A DNA stretch of 32,449 nt from Gemmatimonadota bacterium (GCA_003141205.1 PLLD01000089.1:1-32449), one strand, 5' to 3'. Positions 1-7,821 are shown, counted from the first letter of the stretch. Numbers and translations are program-made. Notes: generated from the sequence alone by a model not told the origin.

Positions 1-962
1 CGCGTTTCGCCGACGGCCAGGTCAAGTTCTTCGATGTGAACCCGCGTGTCGGCCCCCGCCCGTATGGCCAGCGGCACGCCGCCGCCGAAACGCGGGTTCA
101 CATCGAAGAACTTGACCTGGCCGTCGGCGGTCACGCGGCACTGGGCGGTGATGACGCCCACGCACTCGCCCAGGGCTTCGATAAGGCGCAGGGCCTCGGC
201 GATGATCTTCTCGTCGCGCACGGTGACGGCCCGGACGACCTCGCCCGCGCGCACCTGCAGGCGCTCGCGCGGCACGGCCACGCGGGGCACGCCGTCCAGG
301 CCCGCGTACACGTCCACCGTGTACTCCTTGCCGACCACGTGCTCCTGGAGCACGTAGTCGATCTTCTTGAACTGAAGGCGTCCCAGGACGGCGGCGCTAT
401 GGATCTCGCGCACGTTCTTGGTGCTTGAGCCCGCCCGCGCCTTGGCGATGATCGGGAACGGCCCCTTCTTCGCCTCCTTCAACGTCAGGACCCGGGCCGC
501 GCCCACGCCCTTGGAGGCCAGGAAGTTGGCCGTTTTTTCCTTGTCGCGGCAAATCTCGACGACCTGCGGCGAGGAGACCAGCAACCGCGCCCCGATCTCC
601 GCAAACCGCTCGCGCGCCCGCGACAGGACCAGCAGTTCCGTGTCGACCAGCGGAATGACCAGGCTGACGTGGCGCCGGCGGCAGATGTCAAGAATAGTGT
701 CGACGTAATGCGCGGCGTTGACGCCCGGCACCAGGAACCCCTCGTCGGCCTCATAAAAGGCCGGCGCCATCGGCGACCAGTCCGACCCGAAGAGGTTCCC
801 CTTGACGCCGAGCGCCTCCATGGCGCGGCGAAACGCCGCCAGCAGGCTCACCCGCCGCCCGATGCACGTCAGCAGGATGTTGAGCTCCTCCGATACCGTG
901 ATCACATGATGCGAGGGCTTCACGGGTCGGCCCGGCGGTCGTACCGGCTTGCGATTAAGCAT
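1..962 (-). CDS. ATP-grasp enzyme (CarB-like), 3' end missing and corrupted
   Basis: Minus-strand frame from an ATG at 962, open to the window edge. The N-terminus has a fold typical of the carbamoyl-phosphate-synthase-like ATP-grasp proteins of surface-polysaccharide loci: the segment NILLTCIGRRVSLLAAF after a ~27-residue leader, then the pre-grasp segment ending VIPLVDTELLVLSRA. The ATP-grasp core follows, with CRDKEKTANFL, FPIIAKARAGSSTKNV, YVLQEHVVGKEYTVDVY and the metal-binding loop KFFDVNPRFGGGVPLAIRAG. Such enzymes join a carboxylate to an amine using ATP; the substrate here is unknown. A start nearer the conserved NILLT segment (GTG codons lie in the leader) is possible. Sequence left of about position 48 is an inverted copy of 90-129, so the last ~15 codons are not trustworthy. 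It lies downstream of the sugar transferase on the same strand, 60 bp away. Confidence 0.8.
   Translation of the reverse strand, partial: MLNRKPVRPPGRPVKPSHHVITVSEELNILLTCIGRRVSLLAAFRRAMEALGVKGNLFGSDWSPMAPAFYEADEGFLVPGVNAAHYVDTILDICRRRHVSLVIPLVDTELLVLSRARERFAEIGARLLVSSPQVVEICRDKEKTANFLASKGVGAARVLTLKEAKKGPFPIIAKARAGSSTKNVREIHSAAVLGRLQFKKIDYVLQEHVVGKEYTVDVYAGLDGVPRVAVPRERLQVRAGEVVRAVTVRDEKIIAEALRLIEALGECVGVITAQCRVTADGQVKFFDVNPRFGGGVPLAIRAGADTRVHIEELDLAVGET
8..129. repeat. 40-bp perfect inverted repeat (fold-back) at the window end
   Basis: Bases 8-47 are the exact reverse complement of 90-129, separated by a 42-bp loop. Both arms encode the same ATP-grasp segment (DGQVKFFDVNPR), one of them backwards. 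The minus-strand reading frame runs through the true arm, then past the conserved GGGVPLAIRAGAD into the reversed copy. A genuine ATP-grasp domain would not contain this, so the repeat is best read as a library or assembly artefact at a contig end. Confidence 0.9.
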
Positions 963-1022
963 GCCTCAAGCTCCAACTAGCGGCCCCTCGAACGTGCGGG
1001 TACGCCCCACCCCGGGAGTGCC

Positions 1023-1607
1023 TCACCACTTCTGGTATACATCTTTTCGGCTGAAAAGCCGTCTGAAACTTCGCCAAAGAATCCACAGGTCCATCCGAAG
1101 GCTCACCTGCTCGACATACTGGACGTCGATTTCGAGCTTCTGCTCATGCGGAATTTCACCCCGCCCCCGGACCTGCGCCAGTCCCGTAAGACCCGGCCGG
1201 ACCTCCAGCCGCCGCCGCTGCCGGTCCGTAAACGCGCGGGCCTGGCTCAGGTACAGCGGGCGCGGGCCCACCAGGCTCATGTCGCCCTTCAGCACGTTCC
1301 AGAGTTGCGGCAACTCGTCCAGGCTGGTCTCGCGAAGCCACCGCCCGATACGCGTCAGGCGCGGGTCGGCCGCCTCGCGCGGGCTGTTGGCAAACGGATC
1401 GGCGCCGGCCGGCATCGTCCGGAACTTATAGATGATAAACGGTTTCATCCCGCGCCCGGCCCGCTCCTGCCTAAACAGGACCGGCCCGCGGCCGCTCGCG
1501 CGCACCAGCACGGCCACCAAGAAGAGCAGCCAAGAGCCCAGCACCAGGGCCGCCAGGGCGCCGGCCACGTCCACCGCCCGCTTGATTGCCCGGCCGGCGG
1601 CGCTCAC
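1023..1607 (-). CDS. Polyprenyl-phosphate sugar phosphotransferase (bacterial sugar transferase family)
   Basis: Protein of 194 aa that should load the first sugar-1-phosphate onto undecaprenyl phosphate at the cytoplasmic membrane, starting a surface-polysaccharide repeat unit. One N-terminal hydrophobic segment (about residues 10-35) is followed by the family core: RQERAGRGMKPFIIYKFRTM, then DPRLTRIGRWLRETSLDELP, QLWNVLKGDMSLVGPRP and RPGLTGLAQV. It is the short form without the extra membrane domains of WbaP/WcaJ. The start is the GTG at 1607: AAGGAGG lies 7 nt upstream, and the GTGA overlaps the stop of the upstream gene by 4 nt, which suggests translational coupling. An upstream in-frame start at 1685 would run into the preceding gene. 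Sugar specificity cannot be read from the sequence. Confidence 0.92.
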   Translation of the reverse strand: MSAAGRAIKRAVDVAGALAALVLGSWLLFLVAVLVRASGRGPVLFRQERAGRGMKPFIIYKFRTMPAGADPFANSPREAADPRLTRIGRWLRETSLDELPQLWNVLKGDMSLVGPRPLYLSQARAFTDRQRRRLEVRPGLTGLAQVRGRGEIPHEQKLEIDVQYVEQVSLRMDLWILWRSFRRLFSRKDVYQKW

Positions 1608-2293
1608 GGGTCCGCCTCCTTGCCGCGTGGCTCGGCCTTCCAGATCGAGCCGAATGGCACCAGGATCGCGTGCTCGCGCACCCACGGGGGCACGTAGTCC
1701 GGAAGGTTGGAGACCACAAAGATTCCCGGCTCATCCTCCAGCCCCTGGGTCAGGCGCTGCTTGCGCTCTTCCACCAACCGCCGGGCCTCGGCGCTAAGCC
1801 TGGGTCCGGCGCCCAAGAGGATGACATGCCGCCCGCGTCCCTCGACCTCCTGGACGTACGCCAGCGGCGCACCGGGCGTGCCGTCGGTCACCAGGATCGC
1901 CCCCGGCGGCAGGGCGTCCAGGGTCTCCTCGGCAAACCGCTGCGCGCCGTCGTTGCCCTGCTTCCACGGCCTCAGAAAGTATGCATACGAATCGCGATAA
2001 GGCAAGGCCCGCGGAAACAGGTTCACACCCGCCTGCTCCAGCACGGGCCGCGCCAGGCACGGCAGCACCGCGTAAACGCCCACGGGCATCAGGGCCGCCG
2101 CCAGCGCGAACGCCCCGGCCGACAAGACGCCGGGAGCCGCCGCGCTCAGCCAAATCCGCCGTCGCGCCGATGGGGCAGCCCCCGCCCGCGCACGCGCTGC
2201 CGCAATCACCGACTCCGGGCGGACGACGGGCATGGCGTGGTCGAGCGCGCGCAGGGCACGCGCGATGTCGGAATCCGTCAGGGGACCACTCAT
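1604..2293 (-). CDS. Chimeric reading frame: anti-sigma-like N-terminus fused to DUF2723-type C-terminus
   Basis: Protein of 229 aa with two unrelated parts. Residues 1 to ~50 (starting MSGPLTDSDIARALRALD, then VVRPESVIAAAR and a basic ARRRIW) look like the cytoplasmic start of an anti-sigma or regulatory protein. The ATGA overlap with the ECF sigma gene (2290-2293) supports that. From about residue 55 the protein reads as the last membrane helix and soluble tail of a DUF2723 glycosyltransferase: LPYRDSYAYFLRPWK, then LPPGAILVTDGTPGAPLAYV, QEVEGRG and a C-terminal VREHAILVPFGSIWK. DUF2723 proteins are normally much longer, with many helices. The C-terminal part overlaps the sugar transferase gene by 4 nt, as a polysaccharide operon would. 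I infer a join between two genomes at roughly 2100-2160; a real fusion is possible but less likely. Confidence 0.6.
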   Translation of the reverse strand: MSGPLTDSDIARALRALDHAMPVVRPESVIAAARARAGAAPSARRRIWLSAAAPGVLSAGAFALAAALMPVGVYAVLPCLARPVLEQAGVNLFPRALPYRDSYAYFLRPWKQGNDGAQRFAEETLDALPPGAILVTDGTPGAPLAYVQEVEGRGRHVILLGAGPRLSAEARRLVEERKQRLTQGLEDEPGIFVVSNLPDYVPPWVREHAILVPFGSIWKAEPRGKEADP

Positions 2294-2910
2294 CGGTCGC
2301 CGCCTCCGCCCGTGTCGGCCGCCGCGAGCGCGGCCCGGAACGCCCGCATTGCGCGAACCAACAACGTCCCGACACCCGACTCCGCGACACCGACCGCGAC
2401 CGCCAGCTCGCGGTAGCTGTAGTCTTCGAATCGCAACAGCAACAGCTGCCGATCGCGCAGCGGCAACGCATCGAGTGCCGCGCGGACCTGCCGCTTGGCA
2501 TCGGCCGACATCATCTGGACATCCGGATGCGGCGCGCGGGCCGCCATTGTCAGCTCCGGCGGTTGCCCCGCCAACAGTGCCGCACGACGGCCCGCCCGGC
2601 GCCGCTCGTCCCGGAACAGATTACTCGCAACCGCGGCGAGCCACGCGCGGACATCGGCGGGCATCGATCCGCGCTGCAACAGGCGCACGAATGTCTCCTG
2701 TGCCAGATCGGCGGCGAGATCCGCGTCGCCAGTGAGTCGGTCGAGGTATCGGCGCAAGGATGTGAATTGCGCCTCGAAGACGGTTCGGAACGACCGCTCG
2801 AAATCCGTCTCGTCGACGCGTAGTTGGGTCGTCTCCGCCCTATCGCAACGGGCGGCGACCGATAGTCCGATCACACCTAGGGAGCGCGCGAGAGAGGAGT
2901 CCTGTGACAC
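2290..2910 (-). CDS. ECF-family RNA polymerase sigma factor
   Basis: Up to 206 aa. Region 2 is visible as VFEAQFTSLRRYLDRLTGDADLAADLAQETFVRLLQ followed by AWLAAVASNLFRDERRR. Region 4 is ALPLRDRQLLLLRFEDYSYRELAVAVGVAESGVGTLLVRAMRAFR, a helix-turn-helix that binds the -35 element. It would direct RNA polymerase to a small regulon, held in check by the adjacent anti-sigma. The start is uncertain: the GTG at 2910 has no proper ribosome-binding site, and the conserved part begins ~30 residues in, so an internal GTG (near 2874) may be used. The gene begins just after the TonB receptor stop and ends in an ATGA overlap with the next frame, so receptor, sigma and anti-sigma look co-transcribed. Confidence 0.9.
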   Translation of the reverse strand: MSQDSSLARSLGVIGLSVAARCDRAETTQLRVDETDFERSFRTVFEAQFTSLRRYLDRLTGDADLAADLAQETFVRLLQRGSMPADVRAWLAAVASNLFRDERRRAGRRAALLAGQPPELTMAARAPHPDVQMMSADAKRQVRAALDALPLRDRQLLLLRFEDYSYRELAVAVGVAESGVGTLLVRAMRAFRAALAAADTGGGGDR

Positions 2911-2914
2911 TCCG

Positions 2915-5374
2915 CTAATAGCGCCACGCCAATCCCGCGGTGACCGACAGGGGCGGCGCCTCGACCGCCTGAAGGACCGTTCCGCCCATGCCGCCGCGGC
3001 CCGGTGCAGCCGCGTAGCCCAGCACGTTCCTCCGGTTCAAGATGTTACTCAATCCGCCGAACAGGCTCAGCGCCCCACGCGAACGCCCGAGAGTCCAGTC
3101 ATGCTCCACGCCCGCGTCGAGCCGCGCGTACATCGGCACTCGCATGACACCGAGCGACCCCACCGTCGTGGCGGACCACCCAACCACTTCGGCGGGTGGG
3201 CCGACGAGCGGGTCGTGCTCCCACCTCACCGCAGTGCTAGCCATGCTGGTTCGCCAGTCGCTGGCGAGGACGCCGGCCACCCGAACCAGGTTGGCTCGCC
3301 CAAGTCGTAGCCCCAGCAAGACCGAGCCCGATTGGCCCAATGCATAGCTCGGCTGATAGGTCATTCCCGTCGTCGTCTCGAGCGTCGTGCGACCGAGCCC
3401 ATAGGTCGCGCGCCAGAGCACTCGATCCGCTGGGTCGTCCCCGCCACTGAACGTCGCGCTCGCACCCCGCGCCCGACCCGTGCCCGTCAGGAACCCGCTC
3501 ATCGCCGCCGGCCCGCTCGTCGCCGGCGCGACCAGCACGAGACCCGCCAGCCATCGGTCGTATCCGTCCACCGTGAGACGCCCCGCGCGGCCCACCGGGA
3601 CGCCAATCGCGACCGACACTTCGTCCGATTGCGCGAGCGGCACGCGCGGCGTGCCCACTGCGACCGGGAGGTCGACGCCGAATACGGTTGCGAGGGGGGA
3701 CTCATCGTTTCGAAGCGACTGATCGAATTGATGCATCCGTGCATAGCCGCCCTCGATCGATACGCCGCCGAGCGGGATCGCCAGGACCGAAAGCCGAGGT
3801 TCGAGCCGGGGGCCGGTACGCTCGGTCTCCGCGACTCGAGCGCCGGCTTCCATCGCAAGACGCTCGTTGGGCAACGCCCAGCGATGCGCGGCGAACGCCG
3901 AGAGTACCGTAGGCGCCGCGACGACGTCGAGTAGCCCGGCCGGCGACGGACCCGTGACGGCGTACCGCGTCCGGAGTTGCTCGACCGATGCTCCGATCTC
4001 GGTTCCCGCGACAGATATCTCTGCCGCCGCCCCGGTCGAGCCGGCATGGCTCGCCAGATTGCGGTTGAGCATGCCCGCCGTCACGTCGATTGCCGCCGCA
4101 AATTCAGCGTCCCATGCGCGCGCCGTCACCGCAATGTCGCCCAGCCGTCGGCTCCAGATGAGCCCCAGAGTCTGCGAACGCCAGCCCATCCCGCTCTTCG
4201 CATCGACCGGGCTTCCATTCGGGGCGTCGGCCGCCACCCGATCGCCACTTGCCACGAGCACCGCCCTGAAGTCCCCAGCCGCCGTCCCGATGTGGACGTC
4301 ACCAAAGAGGTCGCTCCACCCCATCGCATCTGCGGCCCCATCCGCGCGCTCGGGCAGCAACCCGTCGTAGCTTCGTCGTGCGCTGAGTGTCACGCCGTCC
4401 GCCCCGCCGGCGAATGGCACCGCGACCGTGGCTCGGGCAGCCGCCGTGCCGAGTCCCGCGAGCGCGCGAAGCGTATCGGACGCGCTGGTCGTGAGGTCCA
4501 CGACCCCGGAGAGCCGCCCCCCGTACCGAGCGGCCGGGACGCCGTCGTGGATTGTCACCGCAGAGACGACGTCGGGGTTGATTGCCGCGGTTCCTCCACT
4601 GGCGTGCAGGGGATTCCACATCGGCAACCCGTCCACGGTGACGGCGAGCGCGCCGGGCGGTCCACCGCGGTCGCCCACCGCCGTCGGCGATTGCGGTCCC
4701 CCCACGGCCCGCATGTGGGGATCGGTCGTCAGGGCTCGCAACACATCGACATCCCCGGTCAACGCCGTCGCGCTGATCACGCTGGCGTCGATCGCGCGGC
4801 CGTCGCTCTCGGTACGGAGATCCGGGGATGCGCCCTCAATCCGATCGGCGACGGTGCGTCCCCTGACATGCACCGAATCGAGCACGATGACCGGCGTGCG
4901 CACCACGTCCGGCGTCAACTCGATATCGACGTAAGCCGTCTCGGTATCCGTGACGAGCACGGTCAGGATAAGAGGCTGGTATCCATCAGCATGGACCGTC
5001 ACGTCCACCCGGCCCGGCGCGGCGCCGGCCAGGACGTAACCGCCCGCGGAATCCGTAACGGTGTCACGCGCACCGCACGCGAACGCGACGCGGGCGCCGA
5101 CGACCGGGTCTCCGCCGCGGGAGCGCACCCTCCCCGATATCGTGGCGGCTCCGCAGCCGCCCGCGGGCGATTGCGCCCGCGCCCCGGGAAGCCACGATCC
5201 CCAGGCAAGACCGCTCACGATCGCGAGCCGCCCCGCCGCCGCCACTCCGCGCGTCCACCCCGCGCCCGGCCTGGTGCGGACCGCACCCGTGGCACGCTCC
5301 GTTCGCACGCTTTCGCGCCTCTCGTCCCGGCCAGCGCGTTGATCGTTCGTGTCGTCCCTGTCGTCGCGAGTCAT
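2915..5374 (-). CDS. TonB-dependent outer-membrane receptor with carboxypeptidase-regulatory-like domain
   Basis: Protein of 819 aa predicted to import an unidentified ligand across the outer membrane. Order: a charged leader, a signal segment (LAIVSGLAWGSWLPGARAQ, ~residues 50-68), a carboxypeptidase-regulatory-like beta domain (~77-155, ISGRVRSRGGDPVVGARVAF), then a plug (~190-300) with AVTVDGLPMWNPLHASGG, VSAVTIHDGVPAARYGGRLSGVVDL, and a beta-barrel to the end with SNILNRRNVLGY near the C-terminus. It has no STN signalling domain and no SusD partner. The last residues (AGLAWRY) end in an aromatic residue, as usual for barrel proteins. The leader is unusually long and charged; the GTG at 5245 would give a conventional signal peptide. 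It sits 113 bp downstream of the Rieske genes and directly before an ECF sigma gene. Confidence 0.85.
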   Translation of the reverse strand: MTRDDRDDTNDQRAGRDERRESVRTERATGAVRTRPGAGWTRGVAAAGRLAIVSGLAWGSWLPGARAQSPAGGCGAATISGRVRSRGGDPVVGARVAFACGARDTVTDSAGGYVLAGAAPGRVDVTVHADGYQPLILTVLVTDTETAYVDIELTPDVVRTPVIVLDSVHVRGRTVADRIEGASPDLRTESDGRAIDASVISATALTGDVDVLRALTTDPHMRAVGGPQSPTAVGDRGGPPGALAVTVDGLPMWNPLHASGGTAAINPDVVSAVTIHDGVPAARYGGRLSGVVDLTTSASDTLRALAGLGTAAARATVAVPFAGGADGVTLSARRSYDGLLPERADGAADAMGWSDLFGDVHIGTAAGDFRAVLVASGDRVAADAPNGSPVDAKSGMGWRSQTLGLIWSRRLGDIAVTARAWDAEFAAAIDVTAGMLNRNLASHAGSTGAAAEISVAGTEIGASVEQLRTRYAVTGPSPAGLLDVVAAPTVLSAFAAHRWALPNERLAMEAGARVAETERTGPRLEPRLSVLAIPLGGVSIEGGYARMHQFDQSLRNDESPLATVFGVDLPVAVGTPRVPLAQSDEVSVAIGVPVGRAGRLTVDGYDRWLAGLVLVAPATSGPAAMSGFLTGTGRARGASATFSGGDDPADRVLWRATYGLGRTTLETTTGMTYQPSYALGQSGSVLLGLRLGRANLVRVAGVLASDWRTSMASTAVRWEHDPLVGPPAEVVGWSATTVGSLGVMRVPMYARLDAGVEHDWTLGRSRGALSLFGGLSNILNRRNVLGYAAAPGRGGMGGTVLQAVEAPPLSVTAGLAWRY

Positions 5375-5487
5375 GACCGCTGTGCTCCCGCAGGTTGCCG
5401 CCCCTACCCAAAGCTATCGGGCGGCTGCGTGCGCGACGTGGCACGACCCTGCGGGATTCCCTGCCATGCGTACCCGGCGGAGCTGGC

Positions 5488-5961
5488 CTACCCGGTAATC
5501 GTGAGCGTGCCGGTCGAGGCATCGTACGCGGTGGTCAGCGCGCGCAGGTTGCCGGTGGGCTGTCCGCCATACCACTGGCCATTCCCCGCGAACTCCGCGC
5601 CGTGACACGGACACTGAAAGGGCGGGGTACTGCCATTGTACACGCCCACGGTACACCCATAGTGAGGACAGACGAGCGAGAAGGCCGCGAAGCTCGCCTG
5701 CCCGGTCCGTACGGCGGCGACGGGGCCGCCGGATCCGCCATCGACTCGTGCAACGCCGCCGACGGCGGATAGGGCGGGAAAGTCTCCGACCGCGATGGTC
5801 TCGTTGACGTGCGAGGTCCCCGTCGCCGCAGCCGCACACCCTACGGCGAGGACGGCGGCAACCGCGGCGATCGTGCCTTGCGCCAGGAACGCGCGGCGAT
5901 CGATCTCCGGACCCGCCGCGGGCGGCGTCCCCTTACATCCTTCGCAGTTCTGGTGACCCAT
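5488..5961 (-). CDS. Tat-exported Rieske 2Fe-2S protein
   Basis: Protein of 157 aa with both Rieske cluster-binding boxes: CPHYGC (C and H ligands, with the disulphide-type extra Cys) and CPCHG (C and H ligands). An RRAFLAQG twin-arginine motif stands before a hydrophobic stretch (~29-45), so it is probably folded in the cytoplasm with its cluster and exported by Tat, perhaps staying membrane-anchored. The N-terminus also has a small C-x-x-C (NCEGCKG). Such proteins carry single electrons at high potential. The gene is 77 bp downstream of a second Rieske gene and belongs to the same minus-strand cluster as two multi-helix membrane proteins. No bc1-type cytochrome b or cytochrome c1 is present, so it is not a standard complex III subunit. 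The partner is unknown. Confidence 0.9.
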   Translation of the reverse strand: MGHQNCEGCKGTPPAAGPEIDRRAFLAQGTIAAVAAVLAVGCAAAATGTSHVNETIAVGDFPALSAVGGVARVDGGSGGPVAAVRTGQASFAAFSLVCPHYGCTVGVYNGSTPPFQCPCHGAEFAGNGQWYGGQPTGNLRALTTAYDASTGTLTITG

Positions 5962-6038
5962 TGGATGTCGTTCCTGGGCGGTGAAGCCCGGTTGTGTTGT
6001 ATGGCGCTTCGGAGGCGACGTGCTGGACGACCCGCCGC

Positions 6039-6575
6039 CTATCGGGCGGAATCAGCCGCGGTGGCGGGCAGGTGCACGACGGCAGCCACCCAGCCCGCGG
6101 CATCCTCCGTGCTCTTGTGGAGCGCGTCAACATCGACGACGACGGCATCGCCTTCCCGCGTGAGCGACAAGCGGTCCATGTTGCGTGTCGCACGCCCCGA
6201 GATGAACGTGCCATCGGGTTGGTATTTCGAATGATGCTTCGGGCACTGAAAGCGCCCGTCCGCGGCATCCCATCGGAGCGCCGTATTCTGGTGGGGGCAG
6301 GATAGCGCGAACGCATAGATCGCGTTCATCCACCGGACGAGAATGACTTGATTGTCCCGGTCGATGGTGGCGCCGTCCGTTGCGGGGATGGCGTAGCGTT
6401 GCGTCGCGACCCCCCAGCCGGCGGCCGCTCTTCGCGGGACCAGGACCAGCACGGCGAAGGCGCCCGCCGCCCGCGCCGCTGTGTGGAGAAAGCTGCGTCG
6501 TCCCGAAGCCAACGGGCATTCCGCGCAATCGGGCGGCAGGGCGGCGGGCACGGTCCTCCCCTCTGTGGAGGTCAC
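6039..6575 (-). CDS. Second Tat-exported Rieske 2Fe-2S protein
   Basis: Protein of 178 aa starting at GTG 6575, chosen because its GTGA overlaps the stop of the preceding membrane-protein gene by 4 nt; a longer start at 6677 would overlap that gene by ~100 nt. A CAECP motif near the start precedes GRRSFLHTA (Tat-like) and a hydrophobic segment ending PRRAAA. The cluster boxes are CPHQNTALRW and CPKHHSKYQPDG. The first lacks the second Cys, so there is no disulphide, as in ferredoxin- or oxygenase-like Rieske domains, unlike the CPHYGC of its neighbour. The two Rieske proteins therefore may differ in redox potential and work in series. The C-terminal tail after the domain (DALHKSTEDAAGW) is extra and unassigned. 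Confidence 0.9.
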   Translation of the reverse strand: MTSTEGRTVPAALPPDCAECPLASGRRSFLHTAARAAGAFAVLVLVPRRAAAGWGVATQRYAIPATDGATIDRDNQVILVRWMNAIYAFALSCPHQNTALRWDAADGRFQCPKHHSKYQPDGTFISGRATRNMDRLSLTREGDAVVVDVDALHKSTEDAAGWVAAVVHLPATAADSAR

Positions 6576-7084
6576 GACGCGTTCACCAGGATCGTTCCCG
6601 CCAGCACGACGGCCGTCCACAGTGCGATACTGACCCGCGCCGTCCGCGCGAGGCGCGTCCACACGGCGGCATCCCATTGCGAGGTTGGGGTGTGCCGGAG
6701 AGCGGTCTCGGTCTTCTCGAGCACCAAGCCGTTGGCGAGCAGGAGCACCACCAACGTCATCTTCGCCCAGTACACCGGAGATTTCACGAACGTCTCGATA
6801 TCCGCGGTCACCATGAGCAGGCCGCTCATGAAGAGCAGGCCTAAGCTCACCAACACCGGCCGGTGCGCCATGTGCAGTTGCCCGAGACAGTGCACGCGAT
6901 CCCCAGCAGGACCATGCCGCGCGCGCAGCGTCACACGGTCGGTCGCCACCGCCACGCCGCCCCCAAAGAGCAGGGCGCCGAGGTGCACGAAGATGACCGC
7001 CGTAGCGATCGGCTTCGAGTTGCTGAAGGTGGACTGCCAGGGCGCGAGAAGATGCACGAGTGTCTGCAGCGGGGACGTCGCCAT
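6572..7084 (-). CDS. Four-helix membrane protein of the Rieske cluster, function unknown
   Basis: Protein of 170 aa from an ATG at 7084 that shares one base with the stop of the upstream gene (TGATG). Four hydrophobic segments are seen at about residues 27-47, 75-95, 106-122 and 150-168. Histidines fall inside or at the edge of helices (H34 in VIFVHLGALLFGGG; H71 and H74 in LHMAHRPVLVSLG), which would suit haem or quinone binding, but I cannot prove this. I do not recognise the family with certainty; it vaguely resembles small DUF2214-like integral membrane proteins. Tight overlap with a b561-like gene upstream and a Rieske gene downstream suggests a shared membrane redox complex. Confidence 0.8.
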   Translation of the reverse strand: MATSPLQTLVHLLAPWQSTFSNSKPIATAVIFVHLGALLFGGGVAVATDRVTLRARHGPAGDRVHCLGQLHMAHRPVLVSLGLLFMSGLLMVTADIETFVKSPVYWAKMTLVVLLLANGLVLEKTETALRHTPTSQWDAAVWTRLARTARVSIALWTAVVLAGTILVNAS

Positions 7085-7731
7085 CAGTTCCGCACGAACC
7101 ACATGAGCAGCGTCCCCGCGGTCGCCACGCTCATGGCCGAGATGGCGACGGTCCGGTGAAGCTGGGCGCCCGCGAGGTTGTGCTTCGCCGACCCGCCCAG
7201 CGCGCCGGCCACCGCAAACCCGGCATCGGCTGTGAGCATCGAGAGGGAATGGATGAGCCGTCGGGTCCGTCCGGTCTCATCGTGCCGGCTTTCCCACAGA
7301 TTCCATACGCCCGTGATGGTATTGGCGCCGAATAGCACGCCCAACCCGCCGGCCACGACCACATGTGCGGTCTTGAGGCCGCTGGGCGGTCGCCCATGCT
7401 GCTCATCGTGTAATAACCGTTCACCCAGGACATACTCGGCGGCCATCAAGGGAATCTCCGGATAACTGGCAATTCGGTGGACTGTGAGGCGACGGTAGTA
7501 CCAATCGCTATGCTCGACGGCTCGCGGCCGCCGCGAGATCGCGGGCGCCGAGTCGTCCGACACCCCGGACAGCATTGTCGGCGATATCACGAACGCCGGG
7601 TCAGACTCTGGCGACGTGGCGACACGGAGCGGAGACGCCGACGCGTCGAGGCGCTGCGCGCGAAGACCGGAGGCGGACAGCAACGCCAGGAGGACGGCGC
7701 CGCGCGCGACCAGATGAAACCGCATCGGCAC
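7084..7731 (-). CDS. Putative b561-like dihaem membrane protein with signal peptide
   Basis: Protein of 215 aa. An N-terminal signal peptide (LVARGAVLLALLSASGLRAQ) and a ~50-residue linker come before a four-helix membrane core. One histidine opens each helix: H85 (LTVHRIASYPEIP), H123 (LKTAHVVVAGGLG), H161 (RRLIHSLSMLTADAG) and H192 (AQLHRTVAISAMS). In an alternating four-helix bundle, His 1 and 3 fall on one side and His 2 and 4 on the other. That is the arrangement that holds two b haems in cytochrome b561-type proteins. The family call is inference from this pattern. It is the first gene of the cluster feeding the membrane protein and two Rieske genes. ATG codons at 7731 and 7725 are both possible starts. 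Confidence 0.65.
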   Translation of the reverse strand: MPMRFHLVARGAVLLALLSASGLRAQRLDASASPLRVATSPESDPAFVISPTMLSGVSDDSAPAISRRPRAVEHSDWYYRRLTVHRIASYPEIPLMAAEYVLGERLLHDEQHGRPPSGLKTAHVVVAGGLGVLFGANTITGVWNLWESRHDETGRTRRLIHSLSMLTADAGFAVAGALGGSAKHNLAGAQLHRTVAISAMSVATAGTLLMWFVRN

Positions 7732-7821
7732 AAGGGGTAGGGAGCGAGAGATCGCGCGTGTAGCTCGTCCGGGACAGACCGATCATGGAACGCGCGAACG
7801 ACCTCGCCTGTGACATTCGTC

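Noticed and set aside
36-428. Plus-strand open frame at the window start
   Set aside because: It is the complement of the ATP-grasp gene and partly made by the fold-back repeat.
2290-2293. Frameshift in the sigma/anti-sigma pair instead of a chimera
   Set aside because: The overlap is a clean ATGA and both frames are intact; the oddity is a change of family inside the second frame, not a loss of frame.
3977-5605. Long open frame on the plus strand opposite the TonB receptor
   Set aside because: It is the complement of a well-supported receptor gene, is low in complexity (Arg/Pro/His rich) and has no recognisable motif; such frames are normal in GC-rich DNA.
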